A stretch of DNA of 64,000 nt, taken from contig LUCM01001935.1 in assembly GCA_008360955.1 (NCBI GenBank), positions 108,025 through 172,024 on the forward strand, read 5' to 3'. Source of the stretch: Fasciolopsis buskii (taxonomy: Eukaryota; Platyhelminthes; Trematoda; Plagiorchiida; Fasciolidae). Below the pieces are notes generated by a model, which saw nothing but the letters and a program-made list of their open reading frames with translations, was not told where the DNA came from and searched no databases. Numbering within the stretch: position 1 is the stretch's first letter; each line of letters begins with the position of its first letter. Shown here in pieces: positions 47,371 to 59,319 of the stretch. The position numbers and the translations under genes were made by a program.

Positions 47371-48379
47371 TATTTCTCTGATTTGTTGAGGGTACGCTGA
47401 ATGCTGCATGGAAGTTTAACATTTTCTCGTTTTAAAAAGGGTGGGACGAAAACGACTATCCAAGTCTGGAAGATACCGGAAACTGAGAAATTTACTTCAA
47501 TAGATTTCTGTGCTTGCTGGACTAATGAATCACTCAAAATATTAGGATACCAAACATGTTTGAATACGTCTTTGCGTGACGAAGGTCTGGAAGCAGTGTT
47601 TGCATTTCAGTGTCGGAGCAAATGATGGGTATAGTTCTTGTCACACGTTTCAGAAGGAAACTGACAAACGAGAATGAAAAATGTGAGTTGAGGAACTGAG
47701 TTCGAAAATTCAGAAAACCAACTCTTCGCGGTTGTGTGAACATAGCCGATACCATGACCACCGGTCGTCTGCAGCGAATCGAGCAGCTGACCACCCAGTA
47801 GTGCATGATCGCAGTTCTGAACAAATGTGACAACTAATTTGCTTTTAGTCATTGGGCACTCCAGAATGGAGTCCACAGTGCAACCAAAAAGCATGGGCAA
47901 ACATTTTTAAACTCCATGCTCTTTTGAACTATTCAGGTGACACGACAACGTGCTCTCTACCTTTGGGTGGGAACAAGCAATGAGATATTCTGTTACTTCT
48001 CCCATCTATCTTTTCATGCTAACTGATTGTTTCACAATTTGTGGACAACTGCATAAAACGAGGTAGGTTGGGTTAGTTGCTTGTATGCGCCACCCAACTT
48101 TTCGTTGCCATGGCATAACTGACAACCGACATAAAATGTATTGATCAAAAGTATGCAAACTGAAGTAGGTGGTGTACGTCGATAAGCGGAAAAAGGAATA
48201 TGGCGAGGGGGCGCGTCAGACGGACAAATAGACTGCGCTTCCCAATCCGAATTCTTTTGTTACTTTTTTTCCTAATCATGACCACCTCGAATTTTAGCAC
48301 ATCAAGCGTTTGGTAGAAGCGTAGTGTATTGAAATAAAGCAAGTAAAGGTGTCGATCGACAAATTTCCGACAAACCATA

Positions 48380-48488
48380 GTCTAGGGTTTGTATTGGGAC
48401 GGGGGGTGGGCCAAGGGAGATGAAGCGCAACCACAAATTGTTTTTGAGAACAAAGTGGAGGACTGTGAAGACGGATTGCGACAGCTTC
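48380..48488 (-). repeat. left inverted arm of the Penelope-like copy
   Basis: Reverse complement of 48975-49082 with about 5 differences and one G-run length change. It therefore contains an antisense copy of the element's own C-terminal coding sequence. The apparent ATG at 48420 lies inside this arm and its first 23 codons are antisense readthrough, not protein of the element. Confidence 0.9.
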
Positions 48489-48974
48489 GACAAGATGTTG
48501 GAGACCGAACAGGAAGTTCCTAGGAGGGCGACGGTGGAGAGAAAGCCGGTATACATACCTCTGCCATTCAAAGGTGACACGCTAGCAGAAATAGCACGAC
48601 GAAAACTGACTAGTGCTATCAATAAAATATTCTACGCAGCCAAGCTTCGTATCCTGTTCAAATCCCGCCCCGTAGTGTCATTATGGTTGAAAGACAAAGT
48701 CCCTGATTCTGCAGCCTCGTTTTGTATTTATTCATTCACATGCTCCTGTGGGACAATGTACATCGGCCGCACGACCAGGCGCTTGTCTGAACGCATCCGT
48801 GAGCACCACCCGGCATGGTTAGGCACTGGAACAATTAAGTCACTTAATAGCGCAGTGGTTTCACATCTAGCACAGACTAACCACACCGTGAATGTGACGC
48901 AAGCTTTCCGGACCCTGTATAAGGTCAGAGGTCAACAATCCAGGTTGGCAAAGTGTCGCCTCTTGAGCACTGCG

Positions 48975-49082
48975 GAAGCTGTCTCAATCCGTCTTCACAT
49001 TCCACCACTTTGTTCTCAAAAACAATTTGTGGTTGCGCTTCAACTCCCTTGGCCCACCCCCGTCCCAATACAAACCCTAGAC
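48975..49082 (+). repeat. right inverted arm of the Penelope-like copy
   Basis: Sense coding for the C-terminal tail of the endonuclease protein, roughly EAVSIRLHIPPLCSQKQFVV onwards. Pairs with 48380-48488. Confidence 0.9.
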
Positions 49083-49134
49083 AACAAAACAATTAACACC
49101 ACAAATCCCTTCCCCACCCATATTTGTAAATGAC

Positions 49135-49250
49135 TAATCCAATCCTTCCTATAGTGAAAATACTTTGTCAACATATATATAGTGATGTAATGGCATGAGT
49201 ACGAATCACTGAAAACGAGCTTGTTCGCCAACTTGTGTTTTCTCAATGTG
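49135..49250 (+). repeat. Penelope-like element 3' tail
   Basis: Follows the stop codon of the endonuclease frame. Contains GATGTAATGGCATGAGTACG and AATCACTGAAAACGAGCTTG, which recur at 52.9-53.1 kb away from any coding sequence. Confidence 0.65.
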
Positions 49251-49254
49251 CTCA

Positions 49255-52200
49255 GTGGTAATTTTCAAAGAAACCATAGTCTGTTCATTCATAGACATTT
49301 CTGCTACGAAATTTGTCACATTCAGTGTACTGCCCCCCTCCCCCAGGCACTTTTCTCTCAAACTAACAGACGCATCGGACAGAAACATTTACGTGAGTTG
49401 GCGATGAATTCACCCAGTTAACTCATTCTCCATTTTCTTCTGCTAGAAAATTAATTATCTTTTCCACTTCTTTGCCTAGTTGTATGCACGTGTGTCTTGG
49501 GCCCTCTCGAGTCTCCGTGTGATCTTGCCTTGCACTCCGGTGTCAGGCATAATTGGACAGATGTGCAAACCAAATACGATAGGAATGAACCAATCGCGGA
49601 TTACGAGTGACCTGTTGTGAAATCTGCGATTTGTTACACGAACGATTTTTGTGTATCATTCGACAGAAAATAGAACGAGATACATGGACACAAAAAAACG
49701 TAAGATCCACTGCGAAAACTTCGTCATTGCCCCTTACGGGAATATATGTAGACAAAATATTACCTGGCAATAAAAATTCATTTGTGTCATTCGAAAAGGT
49801 CATGGATAATGAATTCACCTAATTCGAGAAGCAGGATTATCTTGGGCAAGCCCGTGAATTTCCTTACCGATCGTGTTCATTGATACCACCATGACAGCAT
49901 TCAAAAGCTCAGATTAAGCTTGTTTTTAATGGTTTAAAGGCAAAAATTATGGAAAGAAACGTAATAAGAAAAGCCCCCTTTGACAGATTGTATTACTGTG
50001 TGATACGGAATGTTTGATCGTCTTTCGCAAATATTTCCTGCTCCCTGCCATCTCGACGATGAAACGAAGTTCTGACCGTTCCCCTTAATTAGAACCAACG
50101 GCTTTTGTTCAGCACAAACACAGAAGTTGAAACTAAAAGGCAGTGGACCAAGTGTAGTTCACAAAGTTTCTGGAACTAATGTTTCAATGTCTCAAACTAC
50201 ACCAATACCTAATGAACAAACTTCAAAACTGCACTTTCGATCGAATAGCTTCGGAAAATTTCAAAATACCGACTTGAAGTTGCACCTACATTTGGTTTAT
50301 CTAGAGGGCAATATAGTACAAAATTGGTCATTTTAGACTATAGCATTCCTCTACAAAATGTTCACTAATTCAAACTGAGGTGAACCACGTCCCATCGCCT
50401 TTGCAAATCCTCTCAGACATGGCTGCAGAGTGTAAATGTTCTTCATACAATTTGACATACGGAATTAGATGTCGACTATCCGCGCAACATATTGCCCTTC
50501 GGTGATAGAGGTCTCAGATGTTTCTTCGTTGCGGTCGGGCAGTTGAGCTCATACTCCTTCTTCTTGTGGTTGTTAGTAAACGTCTCAAACATTTCACGCG
50601 CGACAGATTTTAGGTGATTTACCTCAAGTGAGATGAACTCCACGAAGTTGGGTTTCATGTCTTCTAAGTAGACTTATTTTTATCACTTAAATGAGTTCGA
50701 ACTGACTATTTTATGACAACTTCATTCGGATTCACACGGATATCTCGCCTTTCTGTTCTCGAAAATTTCTGTATACTCTTGAAACCTGAATGGGTCGAAA
50801 GATTTTAGTAAAATCTAGGGGAACTCATGGGACTTACTTTCAGAAAAAGTCGATAGAGCGTGAACAACAACAAAAAACAGTTGTTCACTTTTAACTGCGA
50901 TTCAAGACCCCTTAGAACACTTTCGAGGTCTTGTACTACTCTTCACTTCATTTTGGAACTATTCTGAATAGCTGTTCGGGAGGCTTATTGAGATCTCGCC
51001 CATTCCGGTCTTAGACATGATCCATCCAAATGCATGGTCACAGTTATAGATACCGTAAAAGCAATGATTTTCTGTGCATTAATCTGGAATTTGCCAGCAG
51101 ATGTACGCTTCCATTCAACTCTGGAAATTTTTCATATAAATTCCGAATAATTCTGACGTAATACCGAATTGAATTGGGAAATGCATTGATGTCACGAACC
51201 TGAGCAGCGGACCCTTGATAATTTGTCGTCGGTTATTCAAGGTTTATTCTGGTAGACAAGAGATTATCAGGTCCGCAATCAAAAGCCACAGTTGTCAATA
51301 GAGCCCCGTAATTCTACAACAACGTCATTCTACCGTCCAGATACATGCTACTTATACCATAAGCAGTTTTTGTTGATAATTGAACCCTTTATAGTATGAT
51401 TGAATTGCATACTCAAGTGGTTGGTGTTAGGTTGCTTATGGGTGGAACTGTGTGGTCTACGCAGCCGATAAAGGTGCGACGTAGATGGCTCGCTTGTTTT
51501 TCTCCAGGTTCCGTGGCAAAACTGCGATTTGTGTTTGTTTGCGCTGACGCCCTCGAAATGATACCATCCAGTGGATAGATTTTGTCAACTTCTATCAATT
51601 CAAATTCTTCCGATGTGATCCAACAGAGATTTCATCATACAAGGTTCCTTCAAATGTTGACCAAGCTATCCACGTTTCAAATGTTGTGAAAATGATAATT
51701 CGTTTGATTTTAATCCCTTCGTTTTTTCCTCTCCTGCTGGTGACACCTGTTTTTGTCTTCAAAGTTAGGTCTATACAGTGGGATCAAAACCGACACGAGA
51801 GAGACCGAGAACAATGCGCGCTTTCCGTTGTTCAGATTCCCCCTGCAAACGTGACTATGTCGGAGCAAAATGCCTTGCAATAAGACATTTATTCAGTAAT
51901 CACGTGATGCGTGAGACTTAACTGTGTACCGTTCAAGGGCGATTTCCCACGGTTTCCAGTACGTGAAGAGTGATGGTACCCGATTCCGAGCACTTACCGG
52001 CGTTCGTTTAAAGCCAACATCCATGTCTGATGCGTGAGATTCAACGCGTAGCCTCGTTAACCATCGCCAGTACCCACTTCAAAGAGTACCCAAAGCTTCC
52101 GAAACTTCAGATGTTCTCCACTTTTCAGTAGTTTCCCTCTCTAGGCTGTTTCAAAGTCACCGCACTGATGCCTGACGATGAGATTTTTTCTTAAAAGATA

Positions 52201-52925
52201 TGACGGATGCAAAAATCAATTTAATTTGCAGATCTGATTTACCGGTGGAATGACTCACCATGAAATAATTGCGTTCAACTCATTACTGAGAAACATGGAT
52301 GTTCAGTTGTTTCTTCCTTTCTAAGACTCATCGGTAGTGCATAGCCGCCAATTCCAAAGTGAGACGCTAACACTGGACAAGCGATCATGAACTGAATAAT
52401 AAAGCAACCGGGAAAATTTCAACGATTTGTTGAATCTCTACACTACACAATGTAAATCCAGTCTACTAGTGCCCTCACCTGGCAACAAGTAGTTCAAAAT
52501 AGCAGTTGATTCCTGTGGTAGATGACTGTTCTTTAGGAAATCTAAGAATGACATACGCTTTATAATTGACCCATGAAACTTGTTTACTTGATTAATTTGC
52601 AAATATTTCGTTGCATTTACTGTTCCTGAAGAAAAGCAAACTACCGGCGGAATCGAGTAGCGTATTCAGTTACATGTGATCAGGTGAAAACACTGGAGGA
52701 TTGGTGTTGTATAATGTAGTGTAGAGGTCCAAAATGTTGTTGAAAATTTCTTAGTTGCTGTATTATTCGACCCACCATCGCTCATACAGTGTTCGCGACT
52801 CATTTTGGGAGCAATGACTATGTGCTTTTGCTGATCCCTAACAAGGAAAAAACAGGTTTGCGAAGCATCCATTTCTCTCAAAGGTGATTAAGATAGAGAT
52901 AAGTAACTATTTATTATTCTGTTGT
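49255..52925. other. stretch with one SINE and no supported gene
   Basis: Two open frames look slightly protein-like (49607-49822 plus, starting TCCEICDLLHERFLC; 50476-50658 minus, starting MKPNFVEFISLEVNHL), but without splice support or a recognised family I do not call them. Confidence 0.3.
52290..52420 (-). repeat. tRNA-derived SINE, copy 10, head degraded
   Basis: Minus strand body GGCTATGCACTACCGATGAG and tail AAACAACTGAACATCCATG correspond to copies 1 and 2. The A and B boxes are no longer clear. Confidence 0.5.
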
Positions 52926-52929
52926 GTGA

Positions 52930-53030
52930 GAATTCCCACGGAGTACAGTGAGAGAACACGACGTGGCAACAAGCTCGTTTTCGGTGATTCGTATTCATGC
53001 CGTTGCATCACCATTTATTAGGAAATATTT
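52930..53030 (-). repeat. solo copy of the Penelope-like 3' tail, minus
   Basis: Reverse complement carries GGCATGAATACGAATCACCG and AAAACGAGCTTGTT, matching the tail at 49.2 kb with a few changes. It lies back-to-back with the plus-strand copy at 53060, separated by about 30-50 nt. Confidence 0.65.
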
Positions 53031-53059
53031 CAATTAGTCAGTTAGTAATATGGGTATGG

Positions 53060-53140
53060 AATGGATCGATGATGACGTAATGGGATGAGTAGGAATCACT
53101 GAACTTGTTCACAAATTTGTGTTTTCTCGATTGATTATTC
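53060..53140 (+). repeat. solo copy of the Penelope-like 3' tail, plus
   Basis: Carries GACGTAATGGGATGAGTAGG and AATCACTGAAC, with a short deletion, then TTTGTGTTTTCTCGA. Inverted relative to the copy at 52930. Confidence 0.6.
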
Positions 53141-56100
53141 GTTTGTCAAATTCTTGAAAGCTGTATGAGAAAGGACGGAAATATGATGATAACCAGCTAG
53201 AAGGTTTTAATCAAACCGCTCTGCAACATGCCCCAACTTCAATCGGATTAGATTTGTGCAATATCACAGGCGATTGTTGAAAAATGATTTTTTTCCAAGC
53301 AATTTAAGGGATTCTTTTTTTGTTCTCAACTCTCTGTACTGACTTTCCGGTGGAAAATGTGAATGGATTTTTAAATACCCAATTTACACCATTATCTGCA
53401 TTATCCAAAAATGATATAATTTTAGTTTTGCGGGGGTTTCACAAAAGCGAACCAAAGACATGGAGAATTGACTAGTTGATTGTGAAGATGCCATGCTGAA
53501 AGTCGGTTCCCAATAGATGGCGCAATTACATTCAGGTCATCCGTGTCCGGTTAGTGAAAGTAATAACTTTCCACTTTCGTATCTACTTCCCTCAGTCAAT
53601 CTAACTGTACTGGGAGGCGGATAAGCACTTATTCAGTGGAAGAGAGAACAAATTACAAAAAACGACTCATCCTACTCTGAACACGTTCTGCCTTTTGAGC
53701 TCATACTTCTGTCGTTCTTTCCCTGTTCACGATTTGCCGTTCTTACTCGTATGAAGTGGTCATTTTCTGATAAACTTGATTGACATCGGTTCATCTGAGT
53801 GATATGTCCGACCTCCCTAAGTGTGGTGGATTAAGTGAAGATTAAGTGGTACTTGACTTCGTTTGATTTAACGGGCAGGCATAAATAACACTGTACGCAT
53901 TGACACCGCCCCAATCATCAGTGCAGTTTGGACATTTCTGATGCCTCAAGGACCCAGTCATGCTCGCACATCGGTCCTGTTCTTCTCTGATCCATCCACC
54001 TGGTCTGGAGGAATTCGCAAAATAGTGAGAAGAATTAGTCGGTCTTCAAAGAACCTAACAGCTAGTTAAAAGAAGAACATTCAGGTGAGAATTATACACG
54101 ATCAACAGTGCCGCAACTCACTTAAAACTATGACAATATACACCCACGTATTCAAGCTCATTTATTTCCATGCATTAACCTAACATTTCGGACTAGTCCT
54201 TTCAGAGTTCTATCAAAGGCCAAAGAAAATGTATCCAACTGCATCTGTTTCATCGCGTCCTGTCGATCAGAAAGAAGACACTTCTATCAGGGGGAGTTTC
54301 GAACTTGGTCCTTTGAAAACCAGACAACTGGCGCTGATTGCACACGGCGACAGACAGATTGACCGGTAAACAGACAAATCCACTGGTCCGCATTAGACAA
54401 ACCCGATCGATTGATATATTATATTCATGTTTTTCGTTTTTCTTCCACGTGTACGAAAGCGGAATGCAGATCGATTTGTCCCGATTGATATGTCACGGTA
54501 AACTGAGGTATATGTGTGTCATTTTACGCATATGAATGTATATTTAATACGCAGAAATCTCCATCTGACATAATCTAGTGCCGTAGACAGTAACTTATTG
54601 TTTTCACAGACAGTTAAACTTAGCCGATATTTCAAAAATCGGTCATTCTCGATGTTTACGGAACGTCACTCCGCTAGTCTTTCGTTATAGGAGAGCAATA
54701 CCACAATGTGTTTACTCCGTCTTCAACTCACGAATTGTTATTATGCGTACACTTAATTGAAATCCGATAATTTGACAAAACAACAGACATTCACAATCGG
54801 ATTAGCCCTGGTGACGGGTACACAGTAAGCCTGAAACACCAGTCGGAAAAAATCATAATTCTCGTGATCCATTCTTATTTAGTCACAAACTTGTAAAAAA
54901 CAATAAGTCGTTCACTCTTTTTCTCAGGAACCTAGAAAACATTGAGAAGAATCGAAGTGCTCACTAGATTAGTTGCTTGGGTGCTCGGAACGACTGTTTG
55001 GAAGTGCACCCAGTAATTTGTGGACTTCATCCAACAAGTCAACCTTATGCGGCAATCAAATGTACCCATGGATTCCTATCGGCTTACCTGGAAGCATCTA
55101 TCAGCATTCCTGTTATATGATTTGGATAAATTGCTCCTAACACGTGCATTATCGCCAGTTTAACATAGTGGTTTGATTTTGTACTGCTGTAATCTTTTGA
55201 CACCTGCTATGGTTTCTGGTTGGCGTCGGGACAACGTGTACTGTCGAATGATTGATCATGCAAAAAAATGTCCAAATAACAAGCGCACAGTTGTTCGATT
55301 CTTGTCGGAAGTTGCCGTTGCTTCATGTTTACTGCAACAGACGTGGGACGGGTATTAAGGGTGAACGACTATTAGTCGCACGTCTTCACCACCAGACTAA
55401 CCGGACTGGTGCTCAACAGTACGTTGAACATCATCATCATGTGATGCATTACCCTCGTCCATTAGTGGATATTTTGCGATCCACAGACACTTTCTCACCA
55501 AATGATCCACCTCTAGGTGATTGACGGCCTATCTAAAAGATGTGAACACATTACAAATCACCAAAGAGAAGTGATATTTGGACATGAGAAAATCCGTGCA
55601 ATCACTTGCCGAAATACCGAAAATCGACGGGTAAAGTTTGGCAAGATTGATTTTAGACTGCGAGCACAGAGCCGATTGAGTACCTCAACTCGGGAGTGGA
55701 TAATAAAGGGGTGCCTTCAGAAAAAAATCTACCCTTCTAAAATAACAGTGCACGTTCCTTAGAGCAAGAATGATTAAAAGAACCCTGAAGAGAAGGAGTT
55801 ACTTCAATTTGAAAATAGGAGAGATTAATTGAAAATGAAGACGCTAAAGTGGAAACTTTTCGAATATCCAAGGATCGCAAAAGGTCGCGATAAAGAAATT
55901 TAGGTCGAACCATCAACCGTACTCGTCGATCAGCTAGGTAAGTGACAGAACACGGATAGACGGAGTTACAGCTTTTGTCAGAAATACGATGCATTTGTTT
56001 TGTTCTCTTTTCACATTATCATTCACGCAGATGGGTTTGATTGCAATTTGCACGGTGATCAAACTCTTTAGGGTGGGCATTTTGGGCGAAGCACTTGGGA

Positions 56101-57956
56101 TGCAAAAGTTCATCGGTTTCTAACTGCCTGGGCGTAACATTAATCAGCATGCTAAAATCACATGCCAAGTTGGAGTAAATAGTGAACAACTTTTATAGCA
56201 TTCACATCCTCCGTGACCAGTGGTAACTTACTAGACTCTGCCTTTACATTCCATCTTCTTCAAAACAACGCAATTGGTTTCGCACGTGTTTTGTATTAAT
56301 GAGACTTGGTGAGACTCATTGTAATTACTTCGACCTTGCTTGTGCCTTCAGCCAACGACCACGTTTTAAGCTATCCCAGTCACTGGAAATCTTACAGTCA
56401 TCCGTGTTTCTTTATTTGACTGAAAACGGCCGTCGCACCAGGATTTCTTGATCCATTCGTCCATTGCGCTCCTTTGTTGAGGTCTCAGCAACCTGTTTGC
56501 AGATGGATCATTGTAATCCGCTAGTTGCTAGGTCATTTCATCCATTCCTGGACAGAACAAACATGGCCGAGCCGATCTTTGTGAGGGTAGTGGTCGCGGC
56601 TATCATGAAGGGTTTGGAAGCAACCCTGGCTGTCAGAGCGGTGGCTGCTTTCTCCCCTCTACTATTATTTGCCTATTCCCATCTTTCGAACATAATAGGT
56701 CAGTTATAATTGGAGTGCGGACAGCCCATACTGATTGTGCGTTTACGCGCAAGCTCATCCGCTTGCTCATGTCAGATTTCGTAGTGGAAGTTCGAGGGGA
56801 GGGCACACCTGTGGAAGATTAGACAGGGGATTACACACTGTATGTGTGCGTGTGTGGTGTCACAGTATTCGTACCCCGCCTCAATCACTGTGCCCTAGCC
56901 CGGGCACCTGCAGCACGACTGTCGCTGCTGCCGGTAGCAGTTTCCACGGTCTTGGGGGCGTAGAGCAAAATGGCAACTCCATAGTCCACACCCGTCCTGG
57001 CGGTGGTTTGGCATCGAGCCAACACGGTTAGGTTCGTGTCGCATTTCAGGCCCCCTTTCCCCTACATGCCAGTTTCCTGTGTGTACAGAGAAACAACTTG
57101 TGCTGAGTAAAATGTGTTGGTGGTAGCACCTGTTTCAGCGTTTGCGAACATGTATACCACGAGATCAGAGCAGACGAAATCTTGGGTTCAGATTCTGATC
57201 CCTTGCTCACAACACTGTCCACATGTGATATTAATGGGTTATGACAGATGCACACAGGATGCCAAACACTGCCAGACGCATGCAACATTAGAGTGAGAGT
57301 AATTATATAAGTCCGACCGAGAAGGGGTTAATGAATGCGCTAAACTCCCAAACAAATGGAACCACTTACCATTAACATGGAGCGAACGAGACAGGACTAG
57401 ACGAGCCAACGAGTAACAGCTGAAAGCCTAGAGACCAAATGATTGTGTACAAAATTCCAAGCTGTGGGAGACGGTAATACTTTGGTGTTGTCAGATTTAT
57501 GATAACCGCTTTAGTAATATCGGTGAACCTGATCAGGTTTTGATGACTACTAGTGCAGCATGCATGGTTACAAAGCAGACATCACGAAGGATAGTCTAGT
57601 GGGGGAATGGTCAGTAGTGTATTATTTTAATTTGGAATATGATTTGCTGGTCTATTGGCAAAAAATCTTTCATCTGCATAATAAACTCTTACCTTACCAT
57701 GCCCAATTTGGTATCAGTCGAAATACCGCAAAAATTAACCGGTCTTCGTGAACACCTATAGACCTGTAAGAAAGGATATAAGAGTTCTGGTGACAGTGGA
57801 ATTTTCTCCCTAACTTTACGTGCCTAAAGTATTAAACATGTGCCCTACAAACATAGTCTTGTGTCCGCTGAAGCACAGAAGACTGTTGTGTCCCATTTCA
57901 CGGTTCCTTAAGGCCAAATGGATTTCGATTTGCCGCTTACCTACGCCTCATGACCA

Positions 57957-57957
57957 T

Positions 57958-57994
<37 letters not shown>
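57957..57994. repeat. AT dinucleotide microsatellite
   Basis: About 38 nt of alternating A and T with one AC interruption near its start. Confidence 0.9.
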
Positions 57995-57995
<1 letters not shown>

Positions 57996-59196
57996 GATGA
58001 GCAAAATTACACGGACGATTACATTTTTGAGCAGATCTCAACAGTGAAAACATCACGTCGTCCATCATGCAGCTATAGTTGAACACCGCAGTGAGGATGA
58101 ACAAACGACCCTCAGAATATCACATTTTCCTGTGGAGTCTAGGTGAAAAAGCAGTTGGTGTCTACAGTCGACAAAAAGTCCAGCATTTTGGCTAAGACTT
58201 AGTGGGAGGACTGTGACACGAGCAGACAGCATTTTGTTTAGTTTTGCTAGGCGAATTCAAACCATATGACGATCAATAAAATTATTGAACTGAATGATAC
58301 CCGCGAAGTCGGCAGAAATGGTTTATCGGTCAGATGGTAAAACCGAAGGCGTCCGACTGCTGATGTGGTCTCTAAGTGTTTTTCTGAGTGCATTCAAGCA
58401 AGAAGTGCCCAAATTTCGGAAATCTGAAGTCCATTATCTCAGCGGAACATAATCCTATGTTTTTTCAGGAATTTCTTTATATCTGAAGTATGTACTTCTG
58501 AATAGATTTTGTGAGCTTAAGTGCTGCCATTTTCCACCGTGAAAGTAAATAAATCTACAGCTGTGAGAAGACTAGATGTCTAAATGCTGGTCAACAATCC
58601 CCACAAGTTCTCGGTTGGTTAGAGATCGTAACCACTGATAAATAACTTCAGAACGCGGACATTAAGAAACGTTGGCTATCTTCTGATGTGTGACTGATCC
58701 AATGCTCTAATTTTCTGATAAAAGGGACTATTCTACCCGACGTTTGTTGCGGCGAATGGGAAGTGAAAACATTGTAGTAGACGCCCAGCTCACTATCCCA
58801 CCTGATCCGCTAAGGCCTTATGTGGTTCGCCACCACAGGATATGGGATCAAGATGGTCGGTTTTCTCTCCATTAATCATAATATTACATTTTTTCTAGTT
58901 CTCATACTCACCACATGCACCTGCAAAGCTATCAGAACTCATCACCCGCACTGACATTCGCGGACTGAATTGAAAACTTGATTTAGTTCTCCAGTCTTCT
59001 CCTTTTGCTCTCAGAAGAGGCCACCATTATTCAGTTTCCCAAATATGCTTTTCATATCTTCATTGTTCCCCAAAACAGGTGCCGTTAGTCAGTTAACACC
59101 TGCCGAATGCCAAATTCCAAAGTTGCCTATCTCGATTTTCATCCCATGTCGTAGGAACTCCAACTTTATTCGCTGTTATTATCATTGTGCTGTTTA

Positions 59197-59219
59197 TCTC
59201 TCTCTCTCTGTCTCTCTGC
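59197..59219. repeat. CT-rich simple repeat
   Basis: Short run of TC repeats with one TG interruption. Confidence 0.8.
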
Positions 59220-59319
59220 AATGGTCACTCCTTCGCCTTTGATTTCCAATTTCAAGCATTGTACGCCCCCTTGCTTCAACCACCGACTGTCATTTTGCTA
59301 TGAAGGAGATTTCAGGATG

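Larger units (their letters stand above)
48380..49250 (+). mobile_element. Penelope-like retroelement fragment with GIY-YIG endonuclease
   Basis: Sense coding runs from about 48489 to a stop at 49133. It starts in the linker after the missing RT (KPVYIPLPFKGDTLAEIA), passes through YSFTCSCGTMYIGRTTRRLS and RIREHHPAWL (about 48720-48830), and ends with a C-terminal tail containing LCSQKQFVVALQLPWP. A Cys-x-Cys next to YIG, then R and EH, is the Penelope variant of the GIY-YIG nuclease, the enzyme these elements use for integration. No RT is present: the copy is 5'-truncated at the RT/endonuclease linker and instead begins with an inverted copy of its own 3' coding end. The open frame is intact through the nuclease, so the insertion is relatively young compared with the non-LTR fragments. 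Sequence to about 49250 is its 3' tail. Confidence 0.85.
53145..59315. other. long stretch without recognised genes
   Basis: Contains an AT microsatellite near 57.96 kb, a CT tract near 59.2 kb and a GC-richer island at about 56.74-57.06 kb whose nature I cannot determine (repeat or CpG-like promoter region). Reading frames at 55.2-56.0 kb are open but unrecognised. Confidence 0.3.

Noticed and set aside
47534..47900. Two long overlapping minus-strand frames (97 and 99 codons)
   Set aside because: They overlap each other in different frames; one reads rather protein-like, but without splice signals or a recognised family I could not support it.
48420..48488. N-terminal 23 codons and ATG of the endonuclease frame
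   Set aside because: They are the antisense of the element's own 3' end, brought in by the inverted arm, not a genuine protein start.
49180..49235. Possible hammerhead ribozyme in the Penelope-like tail (ATGAGT, ACT, GAAAAC)
   Set aside because: A short stem II can be drawn, but the CUGA half of the core is missing, no GUH cleavage triplet follows stem III, and stem I does not pair.
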